Shown here piece after piece: positions 36,684 through 49,100 of a stretch of DNA of 64,000 nucleotides (the stretch's first letter is position 1; every line of letters starts with the position of its first letter). The translations under genes were made by a program, and so were the position numbers. The DNA comes from Colletotrichum lupini (taxonomy: Eukaryota; Ascomycota; Sordariomycetes; Glomerellales; Glomerellaceae), in the NCBI RefSeq assembly GCF_023278565.1, contig NC_064673.1, forward strand, positions 2,232,001 through 2,296,000. Reading direction: 5' to 3'. The notes under the pieces are model-generated. The model saw nothing but the letters and a program-made list of their open reading frames with translations, was not told the origin of the DNA and ran no database searches.

Positions 36684-38938
36684 GGTAATATTTCTAACTC
36701 AGGGTAAAATACACTTTATAAAGTATAGAACCTCGGTTTTTATAGGGTTAAGTTAAATAGTATTATTATTACTTTAAGTAATAATATTATTAAGGATCTA
36801 TTATACTTAAGAAGTAGCCTTAATAAGGTTTTTTTTAATATAAAGTATTACGTAGTTATTAATATAGCCGAACTTAAATAACTCCGGGCCGATTTAATAA
36901 ATTTACTTAATATATAAAAAAAAGAGGATAAATAAAATTAATAACTCTTATAATAGCTTATAAAAAAGGGGGAATATAAGTATTTAGTATTTTTTATAAT
37001 AAACTAAAGTACGGCGTAATTAGTTAAAATACTAAACCTAAGTAATAATATTCTTTAACTATCCTTATGCCTTAAGTTAGTTATATAAACGGTTATATAG
37101 GACTAAGTTAAAAGCTCTTTTAATATTTATTATAACGAGGATAATAATAAGCTTTTTATTAAAAGCCGCTTATATATTATAAGCTATTATATTAATAATA
37201 TTAATAGCTAATTATTTAAGTAGTACCCCGGCTACTTAAGGGTATAGTACGCCCCGGGTAACTATAATATAAAATATCTTCTTAACTATAAAGTACTTAA
37301 GACCTTTCTTTAAAGTAGTTAGTAATAGAATTAGGTATTAGCCCTTATATATACGTATATTTTAGTTAGGTTTTAGGATTATTATTTCAGTATCTTACTA
37401 AGCTTTAGGATAGTACTTAAATATAAAGTAGGACTAATAAAAATAGTAAACGTACTTATTAATATATAGTTAATAAGCCCGTAGTATAGAGATTATAATA
37501 TTATTTATATTAAGAATAGTATTATTTATATTAAGTACTACGTTTTTTATTTTATATTAATAAACGATTAGATCTTAGGATAAGGTCTATTTAGGGTATA
37601 TTATAGGGTTAAAATAGACGTCGTTTCCCGTAGTTACTCGCTTTAAAAGTTTTTTTTAAAAAAGTATTACTTTTTTAATAAGCTTAGTAATTATAGTTTT
37701 ATCGTTTTATAAAAGAGGGGATTAGACTTAAGGCCTCGGCTAGTTCTAATTTATAACCCGGTATATATTTAAGTCCTTTTTAATAAAAATAACTATTTTA
37801 GTTTATATAGTAGCTTTAGCGCTTTATATAGTATTATTATATCATTTATTAGCCTTAGTTATAATAATAAAATAAGGATTAGCTATATATATTACTTTAA
37901 AATACTTATTAGGTTTAATATAAGACTTATTTTATTATTTCGTCCCCTTACTCCCCGCGTAGTACGGGGTAAAAGAAGCGAGATAAGTATATTAAAAAAT
38001 AGTATTTAAGCTCTTTATAACTAAATTAAGGTCGTATATAGAGTCGTATATAGTATATATACTCTAAGCTAGCTCTTTTACTTTTTTATAAACTAAAGTA
38101 TATTTTCTAAGTTAATCCTTTACTTTTTTTTTCTTAGTTAATATATATTACCTAAGTTAACAAGGAGGGGGATAGTTATAATAAGGGTATTATAATCCGA
38201 CTTAATATAAATATAGCTAGTAATTTAGGTATAGGCTAGCGGGATATTAATAATAATAAGGTTAAGTACGTTATTAACTTTATAAATAGGGACCCTTATA
38301 AGGTTTAGGATATTAAAATAGTAGTTATTTATTTAGTTAGCTAAGTAATTCCTAGGTATATATAAAAGTATCCTTAGTTACTAATTTATATAATAAGAGT
38401 TTAGGTCCCCTATAATAAGGACTTTTTATAAAAGGGTTTAAAAATTAAGAGTTATTAATATACATCTCTTATTAAGTACGTAATAAACGTTAAGGATATA
38501 GTATTTTCAAATACGTATTCTAAGTATATTTTAGTAGGGAAGCTCTATAATATTAAATATTATTAAGTAAGGGAGGGTATGTTAAACGTATATTAGGGCC
38601 TATAGCTTATTTAATATAGTATTTTAGTTTTATATTAGTAAGTATAAAATAAAGTTAGGGTAAGATTTAGTAATATTCTACGGCTTATTTATATTATATT
38701 ATAGCTTTTATAATAATAAAATATCCGCTTATTTATATTTAGTAATAGCTAGGGCGTAATCGTATTTATACCCGTTTTTTTATATATTAGCTTATAGTAT
38801 TTTAATTTTAGTACGTATTATATATATTAGCTTTAGGTAGTTATAGAGCGCCCTCGGGTAGCGCTCTTATACTTATTTTTTTTTAAACTAGTTTTTTATA
38901 TTCTAAGCTATTCTCTAGGGGGAGCTTAGAGCTCTATT

Positions 38939-38971
38939 TTTTAGAGAGGGGGTAATTACCGCTCTCTAAAA
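38939..38971. repeat. Inverted repeat inside the LINE
   Basis: TTTTAGAGAG at 38939-38948 and CTCTCTAAAA at 38962-38971 form a perfect 10-bp stem around a 13-base loop. Function unknown. Confidence 0.4.
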
Positions 38972-40714
38972 TAAAGTTTAAAATACTATTTAATTTCATA
39001 ATAACTAGCTATATTTATTCTTACCCAGGGGGTCTATTAGTATTATTTATAATAATATTAACTATTATAAATTTATAAATAATATTTTTAATAAAGCTTT
39101 TTATTTATATATTTATAAACTCGTTTTAAAATTAAGTACTAGAGGATTCTATATTAAGTTCTAGCCTAGGGGCGGGAGTAGGGCTCGGGGGGGAGGGGGA
39201 GTTAAGCTTTATAATTTATAAATAAAGTTCTTTATTAGCTTTATAAAGGAGCTTTTTTTATTAAGAGGTTTAGTAAATAATAATACTATCCTTTTTTTAA
39301 AAATAAATAAAGTAGTTTACGTAGTTACTTAAGTACGGTCCTTAGTAATTTATATACTAAGGGACTATTAAAGTATAATTATTATTATATTTTAGCTTAT
39401 TATAATAATAGTAGCGTTAGGTTTTAAAATAGTCCTTAGAGCTATATTAATCTAAATAAACTTAGTACTACTTTAAGAGTAAGCAGTATATAAGTAGTTA
39501 TACTTTAATCAACTTAAAAATACTAAAGGGCTCCTTAGTTAGTTTTAAAAATAATATAATATATATAATACGGGGGCTAGTTATTAAGCCCGAGGTTTAG
39601 TAATAAAGGGGGTTTATTTTTATAATAGCCTTAATCTTATTTTAAATAAATAAGCTAGAGTTAAGTAGCTACTTACTTAGGCCTAGGATCTAGGTTTTAA
39701 TATTTTTAATAATATAAATAGATTAAATCTCGGATTCTTTAATAATAATTATATCAAAGAGTTTAAGTAGCTAAGCGTAATAACTAAGTATAGCTTATTA
39801 TATTCTTAAGGTTTTTAAAATAAGTACGTAATTAATTAAAATCTTAGTTATTAAGCTAATATCCTCGTTCTTAAGTAAGTAATTTTTAATAACTTTTTTA
39901 TAAATAAACTGCGCCTTAGCTTAGTAACGGGGGTTTTTAAAATCGAGCTAAATAAAAATACGGGTATTATAAATAGGAATAAGCAATACGTTTTTATTTC
40001 CTTTTAATAAGACGCTCTTTATACTTAAAGCTCGAGTTATAGGGCCCTAGGGTTAATAACTAGAGCTCTATATAAGTATTTTAAAATAAAAAAGGCTTAA
40101 TATAGTTTTATAATTAAGTTTATAATAAGAGGTTTTTATTAAAAAATATTAAAGTTATTTAAATAATACCTCGAGCTCGGTTATATAAAAGCTTATAATG
40201 ATAGCATATTTAGAGTTTTTTAATAATTAAAAAGACTTTTAAATAGTAATAAGGGTAATATCTTTTATAAAATAAAGGCTTAAAAAACGGGTCCTAATCT
40301 CGTTTATAATTATAATCCTACTTAGATATATCTCGTAATTAAAGTGTAACTATATTATTATTAATCTAAATAGTATTATAATAGCTAATACGTCTAACTT
40401 AGGTCTTATAATTAGGACCTTTATAATCTTAGGGGTTATAAGAGTTATGTTTATAAAGTTTAGAATACGATACCTCTTTATAAATAAGTATAATAATATA
40501 AACTAAATAATAATAATAAAGCTTAAAAGGGTATTAAAAATATTTAATAAGGGTAGTAATTATAGTAGTATATAATAGCCGTTACCTAGGCTAGTTATAT
40601 TTAATATAAGAAGAGAAAGGGGAATTGGGCCTTATTAAGGAGGCTAGTATAGTATAATAGCCCGCACTAATAGTGCGTGCTAAGAAAAAGTATATAAGAG
40701 GAAGGTTAAGGTCG

Positions 40715-40727
40715 ATGTATGGCCGTG
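40715..40727 (+). repeat. 13-bp target-site duplication, right copy (LINE)
   Basis: ATGTATGGCCGTG, identical to 26830-26842. Chitinase coding sequence resumes with the next base. Confidence 0.95.
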
Positions 40728-42710
40728 GCTATACTGTTTCTGACAAGAGTTGCAACGAACTTCTCTGCTCTTTCTCAGGCCCGAGCAAGAAGGGAGAATG
40801 CACTAACTCTAATGGCGTCATGTCTCTTGGGGAGATTAAGAACCTCATCAAAAACAAGGGCCTCAAACCCAACTACTTGAGAGATTCTCTGATGAAGGAG
40901 CTTACTTGGGACGATCAGTGGATTGGCTATGATAGTAAGTCTACCTTGCGTGAACAGTTGATTCCTGATACTTACTCACTGTGATTAGATGAGGAGACAT
41001 TCAAAGATAAGAAGGCCTGGGCGGATGGGCAATGTTTTGGAGGCACTATGATTTGGAGCATTGACTTCCAAGGCTCAAGCACTTCGTAAGTCCTTTGAAT
41101 GGCTTAACCGTAATAGCAAAAGCCGACTGATCAACAACGTAGGGCCGAGCCGGTTGAGCAAAATTCACCTGGTGAAATCCCCAAGTCGCTCCTCAACAAG
41201 AAGCTTCCAAACTGCAAGTCCGGCGAGTCTTATGACGCTATCAAGGATATGGGCACGTTTTGGTATAATTCTGGTGCTGAGCAGTGGGCAGACGAATACA
41301 TCAACTCTCAGCCGGATCATTCCAATTGGGCACAGAACCTGTACCGCGAGCTATTCCCGAAGAAGGATCACACCAAGTTCTCTTGTCAGGAGCCTGGTGC
41401 TCCTTGCGATCATGATTTAACATGCGGTGAGAATCTCTTGATAAGTTGTCTGTCTTCTGAGGCTTTCACTAACATGTGTTCTCAGACGACTTCAATGCGA
41501 TCGACAAGGGTGGACTGTGGTATCTTTTCCAGTCCATGGCCGCATTCCACAGCTTCATGTCGCAGCTTTCTATCGAGTTCGATCAGTCTATTGGTATCAC
41601 GTCCGACCAGATTGGCACCATGAGACAATTGCTTGGCATTAAGAGTGGCGCACCAAAGGCACCTCTCGACCTAGCCTCTATTCTCGGTGCAGCTTTCAGT
41701 ATCGGAAGTGCCCTTGCCACACCAGCTGCAGCCGTTGGAGGTCCTTTAGCAGGCATCAGTGGTGTCATGTACATGGTCTCGGCTACGGGAGATTCGTGAG
41801 TGAAGACTTTGGAAAAAGGTCCGTTAAGACTACTAACAATTCTAATAGCGGCGGTTCTGATGATGCAGTGGAAGCGACGGACACGATCCGGGGACTACTT
41901 GCCATTGTCGCTAAGCAGGGCTTCGCTAACATCAAGGCAATTGTGGCCTCAACTTTTGGCAAGCAAGGCCACAAGCAGACTGACATCCCCGAACTTATGC
42001 GCGTCGGGGGTGTCAAAAACCCGGCGGTGTCCGTCTTCGGTTGGGGATCTTGGCTGAGGGACCATCCCCTCAACAATTTGGACGACGTGATAAGCAAAAT
42101 GAAGACCAACTTGGTGAGTGAATATTGCATGGCTCGCATGACTTTCGTACTAACTGAAAAACAGGACCAGGCGCTCATCTGGCAGATGGCCAGGCAATTT
42201 CGAGGAGCCTATGTCGTCGTCAGAGACGACCTTCCCGTCGACAAGTGCACGAACCCGAACAATGCTTGGGAGGCAAACAAAAACCGCTGCCTCGACATTC
42301 TTGCCTGGTACCCCAAGAAGGTCTCTCAAACCCTTGGCGGGAATAAGGACATGGAGGCTTTGTGGACCGACTGGAACATGGACAAACTCGGAACCCTCCG
42401 CAACGCCGTCGAATGCTGGGAGAATAACAATGGCCACATCGGCAAGACGGGCATCCGCGAGGGCAGCTGGGCAAGCGAAACGCCCCCACCCTGCTTCTTT
42501 GCCATGCCTGTGCTCAAGGGTAACTACAGCGATGTCTCCAAGGGGTCAATATGGATGGCAGGCAATTTCCCCGGCCAGGAGGGTCAGGCTGGTCTGTTGT
42601 GGCCCAAGTCCAAGTGCGAAGATGGTAACAAGGAGCTGCACCGAAACCCGTTCAATACCAAGTCTGACTACAAGTGCGCCGAATTTGATCTCACCAAAGA
42701 TCTCATGTAG
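40728..42710 (+). pseudogene. GH18 chitinase, killer-toxin-like subgroup: 3' part
   Basis: Continues the gene broken at 26842 in the correct phase. Segments: 40728-40934, 40989-41085, 41143-41426, 41486-41795, 41849-42113, 42165-42710. The first encodes the end of the GH18 barrel (block starting GYTVSDKSC, then the FGGTMIWSIDF strand). After it comes the long region seen in subgroup-C fungal chitinases: a hydrophobic Ala/Gly-rich stretch (in 41660-41790) and a Cys-containing C-terminal domain (KCTNPNNAWEANKNRC, CWENNNGH). The intron 41796-41848 carries a textbook TACTAAC branch site and corrects a frame change. The 42114-42164 intron is in frame. No stop or frameshift is seen, so the decay is limited to the insertion. 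The internal ATG at the junction could start a fragment, without a signal peptide. Confidence 0.9.
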
Positions 42711-42957
42711 AAAGTCGTTAAATACGATTTCCTTTTCCCTGTACTTAGTTTTATAGTCTACGATGTTTTCAATATTTACTTGATTACTTGAAATTGAAAT
42801 CACACTCTGATAAACCGGATCCTCTCAGTATTCTACCCTCTTTCTTTCAAACTAGAATACGTCTGATTCTTACTAGAGGATTAGTGAGTTTGTTTTAATG
42901 AATTCGCTATGTAAGGGATGTTAGTGACACAAACGGCACTACCAGGATACCCACTTA
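42711..42957. other. 3' flank of the chitinase
   Basis: Non-repetitive sequence between the chitinase stop and the third LTR element; likely 3' UTR and terminator region. Confidence 0.5.
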
Positions 42958-42962
42958 GAAAA
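42958..42962. repeat. Target-site duplication, left copy (LTR element 3)
   Basis: GAAAA here pairs with GAAGA at 51604-51608; the one difference is a RIP-type G-to-A. Confidence 0.65.
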
Positions 42963-43139
42963 TGTCACGAGTTATAGTACGTAGTAATAGGCATACGGAA
43001 TATAATAAAAATAGCTTAATTATTAAAATAGAAATAGATAAAAAGAAAAGGTCTATATATATAATATCTAAAATAGATACGTAATTTAATACGTAACGGG
43101 TACTTTATATAATACGATTACTATCCTTATTACGTAATA
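42963..43139. repeat. Left LTR of element 3
   Basis: 177 bp. Begins TGTCACGAG and ends CGTAATA (from CGTGACA by RIP). Contains a TATATATATA run typical of an LTR promoter. Confidence 0.88.
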
Positions 43140-46100
43140 TACCCCCTAATTACTATTACTAAGGAGCTATTATATTTAAAATAAAATCTCTAAATACTTT
43201 TATAAAAGCTTAATTTAGTTAAATATAAATAAAGGAAAAATAAGTATAAGGGATATGCGTTTTTTAAACCGCATTTATTATAAATATATCCTTTTATTTA
43301 AAATAAATAGAATTTTAATTTAGAATAGTACGTATTTTATTATTTTTAATATATAAATTACTAAGAGTAAGGCTATTTAGTTACTTTATATATATTTAAA
43401 TTCTCGTAGTATTACTTAGTTATTAAATCTTTTTTTTTTAACTTTTCGTAATTATTATAAATACCCCCGTTTATTACGTACGCGCGCTTATACTATTAAA
43501 TCGTTTACTAATTTTATTTTAAATATAAATATTTAATATATTTAGAAGTAATAATAAGTTTTACGTAATTTTTATAATATTTTTTATATATATATTATAT
43601 AGTTTATTAAGAGTTTAAATAAGTAATAATATTAATAAGCCCCTTTAGGTCGTTATTCCCCTTTATAACCTCTTATTTACTTATTAAAGCTTAGTTACTA
43701 AGCTCTCTCTTTTTAACTAAAAGGATATTAAAGTTATTAATTAAAATACTAAGGACTTTATTAAGTTTTAAGCTTTTTTTAGCGGCTATAATAAGGGTAA
43801 TAATAAAGTAAATAATAATAATAAAAGCTCTAACGGGCTTTTACTTATTCCCCCCTTAGAATTTAAAAATAAAAATAAGATTAGTTTAGATAATAAACTC
43901 TTTTAAAAAAGTATATTATATATTTATTATTTTAAAAGTTTATATTCAATATTATTTTAAAGTTTTAAAAACGTAAAACTAGCTTTTTTTAAAAAAATAA
44001 TAAAAAGTAAAAAAGAATATTAGAAAGCTAAAGTACCCCCCGTAATAAGTATAGTTTTTTTTATTATTCTAAGCCTATTTAATATATATTTAGTCCTTAA
44101 AAAGCTTAAAAAAGAGGCTCTTAAGGAATAGGAGATTTAGTACTTATTCTATTTTAAAATAGCTTTTTAATATATTAATATTAAAAATAATAGTTATTAT
44201 TTTATAAAAAGTAGTAGCTAATATGCGTACTATTTTAACGGCCGTTTAACTAAAGGGTATATTAATATATTAATCGTTTTATAACTAATAGCCTAGGCCC
44301 TTACCGAGGTTATTATAAGTAATATTCTTTTTTTTATAAATATATTATTTATTTTTATTAAAAAGCGTACTTTTAATTATAGTTTTGATAAGATATTACT
44401 AAGCTCTATAGTATTATCCGCTAAATATATAATAATTAGAGGATATATAAGAATTATATTAGTTTTTATATAAAGGACTTTTTTAATACGTACCCCTAGT
44501 TCTTTTTTATATTTATTATATTTATTTATAACTAACTTTTTATTATATTACCCGCTTTTATACCCTAAGTTGTTAAGTTAATAATTATTTTAATTCCTAT
44601 GCCCTTTATTACCCCTATTACTCTTAGTTTTATAAATTTTAAAGTATATAAAACGTATTTCTTAATACGTATACTAACCCTTTTTTTTAATAATACTATA
44701 TTCTTAGTAATTATATATTTTATAAACTAAGAGTTTAAATAATCAGTATAAGCCTAGGTCTTATTTTTATATATATATACTTTATAAAATAAGGTTATTT
44801 TAAGAATTTAGGCCTTTGGGCTATAAGAAGTTTTGATTTTATTCATTTTAAACCTCTAGGCCGTACTCTAAGTTTTATTTATCGTTTATTTTTAAATATT
44901 AAGTTTTTTTAAATATAGCCTAAATTCATTATTTTTAACTATTTTAGCTATTTATAATAGCTTTTTATATATTATAGAAGTTAAGAAGTATATAAAAATA
45001 TTTAAACTTAGCTTATAAAAGGTTTTTAATAAGTTTATTTATTAATATATTTTTTATTAATATATAAATAATTTTAAAGCTACTTTTAGTATACTCTTAT
45101 TTTAGTTATATATTCTATATATTAATATAATAAAGTTAAGTAGCTAAAAAAAAAACTTTTATAATGAACCGAATTATTTATTAATTATTATAATTAACTA
45201 ACTATACTTCTCCTAAGTTAAAAGTAATATTTTTAAAAAAGCGCTTTAGAGCTATAGTCTTTTTTATAATTTTTTTAAAATAAAGAAGCTTAGCTTTAGT
45301 AGTTAACGTTATAACCGTTACTTAGCGTACTAACTTTTATTAAATTAAGCTACTAAAAAAGAATATTATATATTTTAAAAATAATCGTCGTATTACTTTA
45401 TTATTTACGAAGCTAATATTTTTAATTAAAAATAATAATTACGTACTTAGTATATTATTATAATAGAGCGTAAAATATCTTATTATATAAAAATATTAAA
45501 TATAGTAATTAATTATTTTAATATAAGTTATACTTAGGTTAGTTAGGAACTATAATAATTATAAATAAGTAAAAGCGATATTTAGTTTAATCATAATAGT
45601 TATATAAAATATACTCCTAACTTTCTCTTAGTAGCTCTTTATTTTCTTTTTTATTACTTACCTCTTATTTAATTTAAACTCTTTTTAAAAAAGAGGGGTA
45701 GCTAAATATAATAAATTTATAAAGTTAAAACGCTTAGTAACTTGCTCGATATATACGTTATAAATAAGGTAAACTTTATAAATAATATAATTTTATAAAA
45801 TCCGTATTCTAAAGAAGTAATTAATTAGTTTATTTTTTTTAAAATTAATATATTTTTTATACCGTTAATAATCCCCTAAGCCGCTTTTTAATTATTTTAA
45901 TAATATAAAATAATAAAGTTATTAATATAAAATACTAATATTACCTTCCTATTTATAGTTTAGTAAATATAAATTTCTTTATAACTATATATTATATTTA
46001 TATTACGGAGTATAAAAATAAAAGTTTAAAACTAGAGAATTAGTAAGTCTCAGAGGCTATATAGAGCGCGTTAAAGTTTATTTATTTTATTAGTAATTTT

Positions 46101-49100
46101 ATATTCCTTTAGGAGTTTAATAATTATTAACTTCTCGCTCTTAAGAAGCGCATTAAAAAATGCGTTAATAGTATTATATTAGTCTATTTTAAGGTTAAAT
46201 TAAGTAATTATTATTATTATAAATTTAAAAGCTTTTATAATAAGTATCGAAATATACGTATTTTATAAGGGGTTAAGTAGTTATATATCCCTTTTTATAT
46301 ATATATATATCCCTTTAGGGTCCGGTCCGCCTCATTAGGGGCCATCTTCGCCTTTATAAACAAGCTAGTCTATTAAGGTTAATATTAAGTATCTTTATTA
46401 CGTACTTTAACAAAGCTTTATAACTAACTATAGCTAGCCGTAGCCGTTATTAATTATTAATACTAACTAAACTTAAAATATTAATAACCCCGCTACCGTA
46501 GTATATTAATCACCTTCTTAATAACTAAATACTACCCCTTACTTTTTCTTTTTATTTTATTTAATAATAATCTCTCTTTAATATTCCTATTTAATATACT
46601 TACCTACGCTCTTTTTAAGCTCTTAATTATATTATTAAGTCTAAGCTTATTTATATTCTATTATATTAAAAAAGCGCTAATAAGGGCGATACTTATTATA
46701 ATATATTTATCTATTTTTTATAAGTCGATATTACTAATATAATATTTATTAAAGCAGTCTTTTTATAGCTCGGGGTTATTTAGTATAATACTTATAGACT
46801 TAAATAACTTCTAATTATTAAAAAAGCCCTAAGGGTCGACGAGTTATGAATAATATCTCGGTATTTTAATAAAATATACTTAAAATAAATAGTTAAATAG
46901 TAATAGTAATAGCGTAATAGTAATAGATAATAAGGGAAGCGTCTTTAACTTCAATAAAAAAAACGAGGTAACGAATATATATATATATAAATAAAGTTAA
47001 AAATATAGTAAATATCGTAAGGTCGATATTATTTAATAATAGTAACGAGGGCATCTCCGATACTACCGTTATAAACTACTATTACTTAAAAGGGTAGCTA
47101 ACTTAGCTAGGTACGCGGGCTTATAAAGTAGTAGTATTGGGCGCTTAATATCGCTATTAATAATCCGTAGTTATAAACTTTATAAAAGGGAAAGTTAAAA
47201 AAGTAGAAAATCTAAAAAAAAATAGTTTATTAAGATAGTGGGAGTATTTATTAATACTATATATTACTATTATATAATCGATATCGAGAATTGCCCGAGT
47301 AGCTAGTAAAAGCAAAAATCAAAAACAAATATATATATATATACTTTTATCTTACTAACCTCGTTATTAACGTTGTATTTATAAGTATATACTTATTTTA
47401 ATAAAAATAGGATCCCTTATTTAGGATTATAATTAACCTCTTTTTATATATTAATATCTTTTAATTTTTTTTTTTTACGTTTATAGTATCCCTAAATAGC
47501 TTTTATAATTATAATAAGAGATATTTAATATTATTAAACTTTTTTAATAAGCTCTAAAAGTTAATTTTAATAAGTTATAGTTTTTAAACTCTTTTAGAGC
47601 GCTCTAAATAGGTTTTATAAACTACTCTTTTTATTACTTAATAAAGTATTATATATCCTATACTACTTTTTTTTATAGTTTTTTATTAATTAAATATAAA
47701 AATATAAAAAAAGTAGTCTTAGAAACGGTTATAATAATTACTATTTTTTATATTTAAATATAAAAGCGTTATAAAAATATTATTATTAAAGCGTTATAAA
47801 GGTTTATAAGCTTAGTTTAAATGTCTAGGACCTAATAAAGCTTTATTTAATACTTCATAAAGTAGTTTTTATAAGCTCTATTTCTATATAATAATAAAGG
47901 TTTATTATAAAAGTTCCTTATTAACGTTAATTTTAGTATTAAGAATTATTTTTTTATAATTAGTACCTCGTTTATTATATATTTTAGTATTTTACTAAGA
48001 GTTATTAAAAATTAAAGGCTTAAGAACTTTTATAGTATATATAAGCGCTTATAAAGAGGACTATAAACTATATAAAGTTATTTATAACTTAGTTATTATA
48101 TACCTTTTTTTACCCCTACCCCCGAGCTTATATAAGGGGGTTATTTTAGGAGTTAATAATAATAATAAAACTATATTAGCCTTTTTAACCTTATTAACCG
48201 CACTTTAAAATATATTTATTAGTTATTTAGTATCTTAAATAGTTAAAAATCTAATAATAATACTATCCTTAATTATAAAGTTATTTTAAGTATTAATATT
48301 TCCGAAATTTAGATTTACTTCCTTAAATACTTAAACTAAGTTATTATTAATATTAAAAAGTTCTTATATTTTTTAGATTACTAAATTTATTTACTTATTT
48401 ATAATAATTTACTTTTTATATATAGGATTATAAAAAACTTCTTTATTAAACTTAATATTCTTTATAATAAATACTTATTTAAGCGCGGGTACTTAGACCT
48501 TATATAAGTTATACGTTTTTAGTATATATCTAACTAAGTATTTTATATATTTATAGGGAAATACTTTAAACTCTTTTTAATATATACACCTTTTATAATC
48601 TTTATAAAAGAAATATACTTAGTAATTATATATATAAAGGCTATTAAAATATAAAGTAATTAGTTTAAAATCTTATACTTAGTAACCTATTTACTATTAG
48701 TATTAATACCGCTTTTACTAATTAATTTTTATTATAATAAGTAAATCTCTTTTATTAACCTCTTATAGGGTAATATTATAAATAAAGATTACTATTAATA
48801 CTATTTTATTTTATAAATTCGTAAGGAGGTTTATAAAAAAGCGTATTTTATAAGTTTTAATAATTATAAGTTAATTTACCTTTTTAGCGTTATTTACGGG
48901 TTCTTTTATATATAAAAATAGAAGTTTTATTTTAATTCTTAGCTCGTTATATTACGTTTTATATACGCGTTTAATATTTATAATTAAAAAAGCGGTTTTA
49001 TTATTATTTTTAAAGAAGTAAACTAGAGTCCCTTTTTAATAATAAATTACTATCTCGAGGCTTTATAATATAAAAAGTACTTCCTTTTTTATTTTTATTT

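Larger units (their letters stand above)
26843..40714 (-). mobile_element. Nested insertion: LINE retrotransposon (minus) carrying a Copia element
   Basis: A 13,872-bp insertion flanked by a perfect 13-bp duplication. On the minus strand its 3' end is a short A-rich tail (TAAATAAACAAACAAACAAA form, read from about 26866 down to 26843), as in fungal Tad-like LINEs. Without the inner Copia element (27374-34772 plus one TSD) the LINE is about 6.5 kb, a normal full length. It is heavily RIP-mutated, with almost no CpA/TpG. One coding remnant remains legible: KNEIADYLAKKGT on the minus strand at 35544-35585, the end of a LINE RNase H domain (usually GNExAD). RT and endonuclease domains must lie to the right but stops prevent recognition. 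The 5' end (right) stops cleanly at the duplication. Confidence 0.9.

Noticed and set aside
26843..40714. The whole insertion being spliced as an intron of the chitinase
   Set aside because: A 13.9-kb intron is far outside fungal norms, there is a target duplication, and no good acceptor lies at the right edge.
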